From Xylona heveae TC161 (taxonomy: Eukaryota; Ascomycota; Xylonomycetes; Xylonales; Xylonaceae), in assembly GCF_001619985.1 (NCBI RefSeq), contig NW_017264200.1:558001-622000 (forward strand): a DNA stretch of 64,000 bases, in the 5' to 3' direction. The notes under the pieces were generated by a model that ran no database searches, was not told the origin of the DNA, and worked only from the letters and a program-made list of their open reading frames with translations. A program made the translations under genes and the position numbers. Shown here piece by piece: positions 23,665 to 34,501 of this stretch (the stretch's first letter is position 1; each line of letters begins with the position of its first letter).

Positions 23665-26115
23665 TTATCCTTCTCCAAGATTCGCGTATGGGTTTTTCGA
23701 TGATGTACCAGGCCGACTGATTTTCCTGTTGGATTTTCTTCTTCCCTTTTGCCTCTTCTTCGACCTCTTTCCCTTTTTGGCCGATGTATCTACCTCGGTC
23801 GGTGCTACTTCGCCAGTCATCTCCATATCTAACTCTTCGCCCTCCGAGAGTTCAAAAATAAAAGTAAGGGCTTTGCTCCAGGAATCGCTACTCTGCTCCT
23901 CTTGCGCTTCATTCGCTAGACGCAATTGATATGAAAAAAGTTCATGTATACCAGGCAGCCCAGCAAGTAACGAGTTGAGAGCGGAGAGCATATCCAGTGT
24001 ACTGGAACTTGGGTATTCCCTCGCTATGATAAGCTTTGTGGACACCTCCAGAACCTGCTGGAGCATCCTGACAGAATACAATGCAGCATGAAGTTGTGCG
24101 AAGAGATGAACCACAGACCAGCTTAAAGTGGTAGACCTTAGGCGTCCTGTCACAACTTGCTCGAGGTCGAATGATGACGGAACTGCCTTCCCTTCTTGTG
24201 CATGCCATCGACAAACTTCATAGGCCCCGTACAGCTTCCAAGTATCTGCCGTTGACAACTGGGGCTGTTCTGAGGAAATTCTATTCATCAAGAACAGAAA
24301 CGATTCGCACGCCTGCGAGAGTTCTTCCAGCGACAGTAAAGCAGTCTGAAGTGGACATACTTCAACTCCTCTCCTTGACCATTCCTTAACCGAAGTATGT
24401 GCGTGCACATCATCTGGCACAAAGATATTTGCAATCGAGTAGGCCATTTGGCGTACAAACAGGCCAACCTTCCAAGCGGATGCTCTGGAGGGATCATCTA
24501 TGAGAAATGGCAGGAACACTTCAACCTCATCTGTACCACGAGCATCTTCAGGAAAAGCAAACAAGTGAATGAACTCCGATATTCGCGGATCACTTCGTCT
24601 CAAGATCGTCTCAAGGGCCTCTCTTGAAAGCATCTCCTTCTCACTGCGAAGCAAAGCAAGCGAACGTGGTGAGAAGAGGTATTGTTGACAGAACTCACGG
24701 TATGCTGGGTCAGCATCTGTTCCAACACTGCCCGACCTGACCTTTTGTAGACAGCGCGTAAATCCTTCACTGCCGTCTTGAGTCATGCAGTATGCCAATC
24801 CCAGAAGGCTTTCAAGTCCGAGCCCCGTTGCAATCTCCATGGGCTTATACTCAAACCCAACTAGAGCGTGCTCATCTTCGCCCAAGCTGCTGCCATCTAA
24901 ATCCGAGAAGCCAATGTCTCTGAAAAGAACCACAGATCCATTCGGACCGAGATCATGCACTAGGAGATCAGAGTCGCCAGTCAAAATCACACCCCCGTGG
25001 TCCTTTGCATATTGTGCACAGAATATGTCGGCTTCACCTGGAACTACTTCCGTAATAGGGGCATAAGAGCTATTGGAAAGTGCTTCAATTATTCCGGGCA
25101 CAAGGAAGGTCGATGCTGGGAGGGAGGTGAGGCGTGATGGTGCTGCATGGAAATCGAACAGTCCGTGGTCCTTTACTGAGGATACTGCATTTGCAGGAGG
25201 GATAACTTCCTTTTGAGACTTAAGAGCAGCCATTCCGAAGCCGTTCATGGTCAATGTCCGGTGCCTATTAAGCTGGTTGAGATGCGACTGCAGGCGTTGC
25301 GTTCGGGTAGGTTGTTTGGCTGGTGGAAGATAGCCGTCAAAGTAGATTTTGGCCCTTTTACGACATAATTAGTTGCTAGGGTATTGGAGTTTTAGCAAAA
25401 GGGAAAATGTAGGGGGAAAAATTGATTATATGAACTAAGGAGCAAGCAGCGAGCTCAGCTAAAACTTTCCATTAGACGCAGATGAGAAATCGCCATCTTC
25501 AGACTCGAAACAAGATCGTTTTAATCATCCAAGGAAAACACAATTTTAAACAAGAACGCACATGTCCATCCCCAACGCCGTCTCAAATGTGCAAAGACAG
25601 GGCAGAACTAGGAATAGGTTGCGCCTAACTGCCGTATGACGTCTTGAACACCACACAAGTAAAAAACTCGAGAACATTTCAATGATAATTTTCGTAACTT
25701 CAGATATACATAGTGGCAGCATAAGACATCGCCAACGACAAGAACAATAACAAGAACAGCAAGACAAGGTTAAGCTCAGGAGTAAAACTTACACATTAAT
25801 GCCCCTCATAGAGAGTTCGCCTACCCAGTCCACCGCTGCTCTTCCGAGCTCTGCATAATCCAATCCTGCCTCAAATGCATTCCGGGCCGTTTTTCTTCGT
25901 GCTAGACATCGATAATAGAGATGATATGCAAGGCCTGGTCCATCAATGATTATTGTATCACGGGAAGTCTCTGTACTCCTATAGTCACTTACAGTTAGTA
26001 GCAATTTTTACGCAAGAACATTTGACAGGCAGTCAGTTCCATACCGGACAGGACTCCCAAGCACTACCAAAGAGGCATGAGCTTGGAGATTGGTAACGAG
26101 ATGTGGGACGCCCAT
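23665..26115 (-). CDS. Asteroid/XPG-like nuclease-fold protein
   Basis: FEN1/XPG-superfamily protein of the Asteroid type. Exons 26045-26115, 25793-25978 and 23665-25354 give 648 residues. The start MGVPHLVTNLQAHA is the classic XPG N-terminal block, where the amino group and first acids shape the active site. The next exon has IIIDGPGLAYHLYY. The internal XPG block reads PGEADIFCA (Glu193, Asp195) and ILTGDSDLLVHD (Asp213, Asp215), so the main metal-binding acids are present. The C-terminus is Lys/Arg-rich (KKGKRSKKRQKGRRK), likely a nuclear signal. The second intron (25355-25792) is 438 nt, unusually long here; its join GINVAKIYFDGYLPP matches the family exactly. Asteroid proteins lack a proven substrate in fungi. 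Confidence 0.9.
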
Positions 26116-26544
26116 TTACATTGATCGGGGTTGATTATTGGCATATGCCAGACTTTATGTGGCAAGAAAGGGCAAGAAAAGTTAATATCGGAGGAAGAGC
26201 ACGAGTTTGATGGAGATTGAAATGGATCCCGGATAGTGAGAAAGTCCGTTGTGGGGAAGCGAGAAATTTCCAGGTGACGCGAAAACCAAGCTGTTAAGTG
26301 AGTCCAGCAGCCCGAGTTTAGCTGAGAAATAGCAGGTGTGCAGTGCCAAAGTCTGGCGGGATCTCGCTACGGTTACAGCGGATGTCTAGGCCAATTTAAC
26401 TGGACCACAATGTTCTTGCAGGGACAAATAATAATATTACAAGTCGTTGAGCTGTCAAGAATGAACTACGTTGTTAAATCTCTTGATAGAAGAACCGGGA
26501 AAATTAAAATAGTCGATTAGTATCAAATCAAACCGCGACATCAA
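26116..26544. other. Short intergenic region
   Basis: Between the nuclease start and the RAP1 stop, both genes on the minus strand. Presumed promoter of the former and 3' end of the latter. No ORF of note. Confidence 0.5.
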
Positions 26545-28379
26545 TCAGCATTCGCGGTAAGACTCAAGAAACTCCATCCGCAAATTGAACGCCTTTGCAC
26601 CGTGTTTCTCCTCCACCTGTCGTAATTTTCTTCCATCGGATCCCTCCAATATGGCATCATCTTCTTCACTCCACACTCCCGGGATATCCGGCGGAATTCC
26701 ATGTCCATTCTTGAAAGAGTCGAGCACAATTTGCGCGAGATCCGCTTGCATGCTTGTGCACTTAAGTGCCAATAGGACGTTGTCCATCTCGTAGCCAGCG
26801 GAAGTCTGAGTTTCGATCCAGCCATCTATATCGCCAACCTCGTCTCCATCTGCCACGGAAGACTGCAATCTCTCTGGTTCTGCTTCTTCCGCCGGCTCCC
26901 CAAACGCCTCCCAGCCACCTTCAGGTTCTGGAATGTCCAGGTCCAGAAGTTGAGTATCCAAAGCAAATATTGCTTGAGTATCAAGAGTTGTAGCGGGTTT
27001 GACAAATTGCGGTTGTTCTTCATCTTCATCCGCCGCACCATCCAACACATGTGGCATTGGTTTGTCCAGCGGCGACGAAAGGCTTTCACCTTTGACCTCC
27101 TCAAGTGGATTTTTGGTAGACTCGGCTCTTGATGATTGGGACTGTATGGTTTGCCTAGAGGTTGGACTTCTCTGGCGCTTTGAGGGATGAGGTTGCATCG
27201 GCATTTGCGGTTCTTTCACCTCTGCCTCTTCGTCATGAGTGCGCTTCCTTGGCTTATTGTGGAAATATGGCTCGTGCTGTTTATCTCTTTCATGACGATT
27301 GTCTCTGGACTGGACGTCCAATTGTCGCTCGTTCTCTGCCTGTGCTTTCTGTGGCATCTGCAGGGATTGCTGTGAACGTTGAAGCTCTGTTTCAGAGATC
27401 CGAGAAACAATTGGACTAGGATCTCCAGCCATATTATTATCAGTGCTTCCTTCCTCCTTTGGTGGAGCCACTTCAATCTGTGCGTCACGCATCGAAAGTT
27501 TTGGTTCCGAAGACGGTGGTAAAGTCTCCATTTTGGCTTCTAATGTCGGCCCGTCTGAATTCGTCTGATCTAATGGTGGGTCTGGCTGATTTTCAACACT
27601 ATCATCATGACAACTGTTCTGCTGCTCCCTAGCTGCCGTCCTCGACTGACCACGCGTGAGTTCCGGCCTTGGGTTGTACTTCAGATACTTGTGCCACCGA
27701 TCCCTCCATGAGTGAAAAGTGTGACGAGGAAACTGAAGCCATGAGCCCATATCACAATAATTAAAGATAGATATAACTGGGAGTACTGACCTTTGCTTCA
27801 ATTTTTCTCCAAAATTCGTTACCACCAAGCTTTTCACCGTTCTGTTCGGCAAAAATCGCACAGTCATAGAGCAACTGGTCCTCCTCGACCGTGAAAAATT
27901 TCCTGGTTGAACCGCCGCGATGCCGTCCGACTGGGGTCGCTATACGCCTTACTCTATCATGATCGTCACCCATGCCACGCGAGATAGGCTTTTGCTCATA
28001 GTCCGATGCATCCAGAACCCGACCCGCCTTTAGGCAATCTTCAATATATTTATACGAGTGTCTGTTCGAAGTCAGTGATAGAAGAATTTCTAAAATTAGG
28101 ACACCTTACTAACTTTCCCGGGCCATTATCCTTTAGATGGTCAATGATCAGGTAATGGGCTTCTTGTTCACGTTGGACTACTTCGCCCCCGTTTCTCTAG
28201 AGTATAATTGAGCTTTGAGGTTTGGAGTCATAAAAGTATTAGGAACGAACCAACACATCATCCTTGAACCGATTTCTCAGAGGGCATTTTGCGGAGATCC
28301 AAAATTTCATATCTTTGAATAACCCTCCCCGATTTTCCCCGTCCGCAGGGACATTTGCATAAACTACATGGGTGCCCAT
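26545..28379 (-). CDS. rap1: Telomere-binding protein RAP1
   Basis: Telomeric shelterin protein. Exons 28251-28379, 28114-28196, 27791-28061 and 26545-27732 give 556 residues with short (52-58 nt) introns. Domains in order: BRCT over about 1-95, starting MGTHVVYANVPADG and including GLFKDMKFWISAKCPLRNRF; Myb/homeodomain at about 125-181 (RKFFTVEEDQLLYDC ... FPRHTFHSWRDRW, split by the third intron); a long charged, Gln/Ser/Pro-rich linker with basic clusters such as KPRKRTHDEE; and the C-terminal RCT domain in the last ~70 residues (DIPGVWSEEDDAILEG ... EKHG ... MEFLESYR). Only one Myb repeat is visible, as in fission yeast and vertebrate Rap1, whereas budding yeast has a DNA-binding tandem. 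By family knowledge, such forms usually reach telomeres through a TRF-like partner. Divergent from SWF1 with 401 bp between starts. Confidence 0.95.
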
Positions 28380-28780
28380 GTTGCCCTTAGTCGGCCTATT
28401 CAACGGTGGGGCTTAAAGCATTTGATTGAAGTAATCGGTCTCTACTTGGATTTCCACTATTGAATCTCAGAGAAGATGTAATGTTTCACAGTTGTCATTG
28501 GAAAACCTCAGATGCACTTAAGGTTGAGGCGTGGACAGTGAACGTGAGTTTACGCGATCCAAGTAGCCGTGTCGCGACTTCTCTCAACTGCTGGTGAGCG
28601 CGTTTGTAAGGAGGCTGAAGCCAAGCGAGTGAGATTGTACAACTCCAGATGGCAAATACTCGCAATGCCAATTCACTCACAACGACGAAACTATTCATAT
28701 TCATTCATATCTTTATTATATGTGATTATGAATCGTCACGGTATAATTTAGAGTTTATATGAGAGCTATTCTGTTCAAAT
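28380..28780. promoter_or_regulatory. Shared RAP1 / SWF1 divergent promoter
   Basis: 401 bp separate the two start codons, which face away from each other, so both promoters must lie here or overlap. No specific factor site can be named from sequence alone. Confidence 0.55.
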
Positions 28781-30085
28781 ATGCTGGTGTCTTTCAAGAC
28801 TTTGCTTTTTGCCATAACGGCTATCTCTTTTTGCACATTCATTGCACTTTTTGGACGGCTCCCCGCATTTAGGTACGGCGTATTTGGTCCAAGTCTTTTT
28901 GTTGATGGCTCTTAAATTGATTTACTCGATTGTGTAGAGATACCCCAATCGGCTCACTTCATCGTTTGCTATTGATCCATATTCCATCTTTTCTGCGCTC
29001 CGTTGACTATCGTTTCTGTGGGGGCCATGTATCACCTGCCCTGGCCCGCTTGGGCAATTACTTGATGCATGATAAGCATCCACTGGTGTTGGTTAGAAAT
29101 CCAAATTCTTTTGCCTGGGTTAACGTGTTCATGCTAAGTTTGAGCTCTTTTTCAGATCATGTTTATTGGGCTTTTGGTGGTATCTGAATGCATGTTCATT
29201 CCGAAAGCTTGGCCTAGGTTAGGCTCAGGGCATCGCCTGCTGGTGCCCCTCGTGGCTACGCCCCCTTACATCTATATATATCTCGCAGCAACATCAAATG
29301 CGTCTCGCATTACTGCGAGCAATCATGCTGCGCAGATGCGCGCTTATCCTTATGATCATGTCCTCTACAAGCCAGGCATTCAATGTCGTACCTGCAAGCT
29401 GCTTAAGCCGGCCCGCAGCAAGCATTGCAGCATCTGCAAAGCCTGTGTGGCTAAACATGATCATCACTGCATCTGGGTGAACAATTGCCTTGGCAGAGAC
29501 AATTACGTTCATTTTATCTACCTCCTCATCAGTGTCACCGTTTTACTCTGTTACGGCGCGTATCTTGGATATGCACTCCTTTCCCAGCGATTGAAAACTG
29601 AAATATCTCGACCATCTGGTCAACACTGGAGCACTGGGATGGCTTGGAGCCTGTACTTTCAATACTGGAGCTGGGCTCTCTCTCAGGAAATACGCATAGG
29701 AGCTGTGGGACTTTTGGCTTTCATGTGTATGCCGCTGTCTGGAGGATTCCTTATATATCACATTTATTTGATCTGGGCTGGAATGACAACGAACGAAAGC
29801 AGCAAATGGGCTGACTGGAGAGAGGCCATTTATGACGGTCTCGTGCTCAAAGCAAGTAAGACGCAGTCAGGACAAAGTCGAAGCAATGAGGCAGTCGAAT
29901 CAGAGGTGAAGTGGCCGGTCTCGAGTGACCAGCTGCTGATCCATCGTTCGGTGCTGGAAGTGCAGGATGAGGGTGAGGGAACTGGAGATAAGTGGAAACC
30001 TATATATAGTCTGGCAGAGGTGGAGAACATCTATGACTTGGGATTCTGGGATAATCTCCATGATGTCTTTTGGAATAGAAGATAA
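28781..30085 (+). CDS. swf1: Palmitoyltransferase SWF1 (DHHC family)
   Basis: ER membrane enzyme that S-acylates cysteines next to membrane spans, known from SNAREs and glycosyltransferases in yeast. Exons 28781-28872, 28938-29091 and 29156-30085 give 391 residues. The first exon encodes an N-terminal membrane helix (FKTLLFAITAISFCTFIALF). The cysteine-rich domain starts at GIQCRTCKLLKPARSKHC and ends with KHDHHCIWVNNC; the catalytic DHHC is residues 184-187. Two more hydrophobic segments follow (FIYLLISVTVLLCYGAYLG and a later one near GLLAFMCMPL), giving the usual four spans. The C-terminal tail contains VFWNRR. The HDHHCIWVNN signature and the position of the first helix match the SWF1 branch rather than other fungal PATs. 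Confidence 0.93.
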
Positions 30086-30276
30086 ACAATTAACGTAGCT
30101 TTATGACCGAGCTTAGCGCCGTATGACATAATAACCTGAGACGAGGGAAACCCATGGTTACCCGGCGTTAGTGGGGTGGTTTGGTCAGCATCTCCATTCT
30201 CTACGCCCACATCCACCATCTCTCAATAGCGTAATCGAAGCGAACAGCCACACCGAGAGTTGAGGAAGATAGAGCG

Positions 30277-33200
30277 ATGGATACCAATCGCTGTATTGAT
30301 CCGGACACGGTCCCAGATTGGGAAGAATTTATGGCAAATCCTCCCAAGCTGCAGAGAGAAGAAATACGACATACGGTGGTGTGCAAAGTTCGAAGATTGC
30401 ACTGGAATATCTATCAGCGCCTTCGCCGCCCGGAACCCACTCTGTCACGTTGTCCGGTTTGTGATTCGGTGCCCTTTGGGTGGGCAAAGCCAGACTTTGA
30501 CTGCAAGGTCGATCCAATCGCTGAATTTCATCTTCCTGGATTTATTGCTCCAAGATTGTGGGGAGAGGCCCGGTTCTCTCACCTGTATTTACGCATCGGA
30601 TTCCGTTACCAGAATCTAGTTGCTCACAGAATGGAAAAGCTTGGGCTGTTGGAGGCAAAGCCGGCGGCAGGGCCGGTCAGCCCGTATGTCGTACAGCTTA
30701 AATTGGTTTTGCTGATTTTCCAAGCGCATTTTGACACGCCCGGCCTCATGAAGGAGTCGACGATCCAAAATGCACTAGAGGCTGGAAAGGTCATTCTAGA
30801 TTTGACGCAGCGGAAAGCATATGTCAGGTGAGTGGGGAAAGCTATTTCGAGTTGAGAAGTAGTCTTCCAATCTCTCTTTCTGGACGAAGAAGCTAAATTC
30901 ATTTTTTGTGGAATAGAGAGGCATTAGGTTTCAACAAAGAAATATGGGCCGGCATGGCCGACTTACTAGCAGCTGCTACGCCGGAACTCGAGCGGCAGTC
31001 TTTCTCGAGCCCAGAGTCTGTCGCCTCTCTGCCAAACACGCTCCCTGGCACATGTTCAACAGTCATCGCCTTCAATTTCGCAACCCTGTTTAGGGATATT
31101 GAGCGGGTGAATGACATTTGCATAATTGCGCGGAACTGCTTAGCGACGAAAGATACAGCGCAAGATTTCGCTGCTCTTGCAGGCTTTGACGCTCAGGTGC
31201 TCAAACTGATTGACATTTGCGTTCGAGTCACCGCAAGAGGTTACGACGGAGAGGCTGGCACCAGAAGCGAGGAGAAGTGGCAGAGAGCGATTAATGCCTG
31301 TATGTTCCATGTTTTGGTCGATATGCAAAAAGGATTCGCAAACAGAAATGAGCTGACTGATGATGGCTATAGACAAGAAATTGTTGATCACATGCCTCCA
31401 ATTTCTCCACAACCTTGTCATGGGCAATGAACGACGAAAGCTGCTGCTGTGGCTCGATCTCTTTTGCCCCACGGCGGAAATGGACTCTTTAAGCTGCGGT
31501 CTCCTTCAGGGTCTCCCTGCCCACAACATTCCTCCCCCGAGAGAGAATATCTCTGCCACGCCAGAGACAGTAGCATCCTCGGCATCCAAGGAAGCCTCAA
31601 GGGTTGTACAAACATTTAAAGAGGCTGCGGATGGACTGACGGCCGAAGTGGAGCAACTGAGGCTGCAAGACAGTTCAGAAGAAAGCTTCCAAGCGTCCGC
31701 CATTCGTGCAATTAGGGGTACAGTGGACGGTCTAGCCGCTGAGATTCAACAACTTCGCATGCAGGGCTTGGATGGGCATATCCCCCGCATACCTCCTCTT
31801 CAGGATAACAAAGGCAAAGAGCGCGTGGGAGTTTCCGAGGATTTGTACGAACAAATTGACAATTTGATCATGGAAAGTGTCAAGAAGGGATCTGCGGCCT
31901 CGTTGGAAAACATTGTCAACCTTAGATATGCGCTAGCTTCTTCCAGTGAGGGAGAGGGCGCCAATACTACATCTCCACTAACCCCGAAAGACCCGGGTAT
32001 GCCTGCAGGTTTCCCTTCGCCCAACTTTTCTGGCCCCGTTACGGAGGAGGACAAGGTCATGACGCGGACACCGGAAGCCGCAGCGTTAACTCTTGAGACT
32101 GCGAAGAAGCAGCTAATGGACCGGCTTCGCGACCAATCTTTGACAGATGAGCACGAGCCTCCATTTGAGGGATCAGAGGACGGTGATCTGAGAGATGACC
32201 CTGACGGGGTGCAAGGCGAAGGCAGTTTGGAAGACGAGGACGATGACTACCAAGGGCCTGGCGACCAAGAGCGGGGATTGCTCACGGATGTTCCTTTAAT
32301 TCTCGGACCGCACGAGATTGAAGCCCTTCCCATGATCATTCAGACCGGTATCGTGAACGCCTTTGGGGGATCCCGAAATGCAAATCCCGATGGCACACAG
32401 CCCGTCACTAATATGCAAGCTGTGCGCTGCAACATTCTCCTCGCCCAGGAGGTGGGACGAAATTTGCTGCGTGAGCTTTTGATCTTTGTTGCAGCGTGGG
32501 ATCTGCAGGATGAAGACTTTTATACCAAGCTCATGGTGCAAATCATGCAAGCGGTTCTCGAGAATGGTCTTCTCCCCTTTACGTACATGACATTCGGCGA
32601 AGCCAAGGACATCATCTCTCCCGCTCAAGCTGTCATCGTCAAGATTCTCACCTCCATCTTTCGGCAAAAGCAAGCGATTGCCAACGCGGCCGCAACTGCA
32701 TCGAGCCCCGTCACCGGCCGGGCCACTTCTCCTTCCAAGCCTCTGTACCCATCACGTGTCGAGGTTGTCATGGTTCGCTACCTTTTCAGCGTGTTCCGGC
32801 AGTCCATCATCCCAGAGACTTGCGCTTTAATCTACCTTCAAGGTCAGATTCACGCAGGCAACGCCATCCCGGACGTTTTCCCCTTGAACTTGTGGGACGT
32901 CGAACGCGTCTACGAAGGCGTATATCAATTCCTCGAATTCTTTGCTGTTCTCACCGAGCACGAAGAATGGAAATCTCTTCTAATTAAGTGGGAGCTCGTC
33001 AACGAACTCGTCACCTTGTTGCGTGAACTCGAGGAAAGCATTCCCAAGGGTTCATTTGACGAGCCGCCTTCACCTAGCCCCGCTACCCCTTCTACTACCA
33101 CCGGGACAGCAGCGGGCGCTGGAGTTGGAGCTGGAGCTAAAACTACATCTAACCCGGCACCACCACCGCCTCCTCCCCCTCCCCCTGCCCAAGCCAATCC

Positions 33201-33789
33201 TTCCCCGCCGCCCGTCGTGTCCGTGGAACGGCCCTTTGACACGGACCCAGGCGCTTCGTCTACTCCCGGAATCGCCCTTGCCAATGGCGGCAACGGACCC
33301 CTCGCTCTCCCACCGACGCTTCAAAACCCATACTCCCTCGACCCATCGGTCAACGAGCTCGTCGACGACCCCGACGCTGCAGCCGCTCACGGCCTCGGCA
33401 ACGAGTACCCGCAGGATTTCGAATGGCGCAACCTCAAGAAACTCGTCATTCTCGTTCTTTCCTCGCTCGTATGGAAATCACCCACCGTGCAAAACCAGGT
33501 CCGCCAGTACGGCGGCATGGAGCAGATCCTCTCCTGCTGCCGCTTCGACCAGCATAATCCGTACATTCGCGAACACGCAATCATGTGTCTCCGATTCCTC
33601 CTCGAAGGAAACCGTGAAAACCAGCAACTTGTTCACGAACTCGAGCCGAAGATGGCTGTGCCCAGTGAAGTCCTCGACAAGAGAGGCTACGAAACGTTCA
33701 TCGACGACGCAGGTAAAGTTGGGCTGAGAAGAAAGGATGGATTGAGCGCTGCGGCTGCCGCTGCTGCAGCCTCTGCCAACCGGAAGTAA
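30277..33789 (+). CDS. Ataxin-10 homologue (Ctr86-like)
   Basis: Homologue of human ataxin-10 and fission yeast copper transport protein 86. Exons 30277-30827, 30917-31299 and 31373-33789 give 1116 residues; the joins read KAYVR/EALGF and AINAY/KKLLITCLQF. Most of the protein should form armadillo-like helices, and the conserved ataxin-10 domain is at the end (LVILVLSSLVWKSP ... FDQHNPYIREHAIMCLRFLLEGN). In the middle are a Ser/Glu-rich acidic linker and, near residue 930, a run of eleven prolines next to an Ala/Gly-rich patch, both probably disordered. Despite the family name Ctr86, I see no copper-binding cluster or membrane span, so a direct transport role is unlikely. The last residues are an Ala run and RK. 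The gene starts 191 bp after SWF1, same strand. Confidence 0.88.
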
Positions 33790-34501
33790 TCGCTTGGAGC
33801 CAGAGCCCCGGATCTGCTCTTCCGTTTGGGTGCTCATATTACTTTTTCTTTCATGATCAAAAGTGCTATCAAGATGGGACTAGCAAGGCGCGTTTTTATA
33901 GGACGGGTTCGTTTTCACCAATGGATTTGACGGAGCTTTCTTTTTTACTGGACTTGATGAATGTTTTATGGGCAAAAGTTTGAGGACGTACTGATTGCCA
34001 TGGATATTCAATTTGACCGTTGCTTTCTTACCTTTTCTGCTTCCTTCTCAAGGAGTTTATTGACGAGGATCTTGCATTTTGCATGAAAAGCCTACATTGC
34101 CTTTATGGCGTTTGTCGTTTGTCGTTGCAACACCTTGTACTCTACCTTTACTCTACCTTTTACCCTTGTCGCTTTTTACCCTATCGCTTTTACTGACATG
34201 GTAGTACGCATATCTTATTCGCGCAGTGCATTATATTGCATTGCAACGTCGCATTCTCATTTTCGTAGCTTAGCACTTTCCGTCTCGTCATATCCTAAAA
34301 CCTGTCTCATTACATCTCAAAACGACCAATTTACGCTTCTTCTCCTACCTTGTTCGTTTTACATTGGTTCTTGTCATTAATTTCAATGAAAGAATGAAAG
34401 TGAAAAAGAATTAAAGCCAAGCAAAAACATTTTTCGTAAATGCTATACGCATGTCCTTGAAACTTTAAAAACCTTAAAAAAACTGAATGTTTCGAGTTAA
34501 A
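33790..34501. other. Convergent intergenic region
   Basis: Between two tail-to-tail genes. T-rich with many short CTTTT-type words, consistent with 3' UTRs and poly(A) signals. No gene. Confidence 0.5.
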
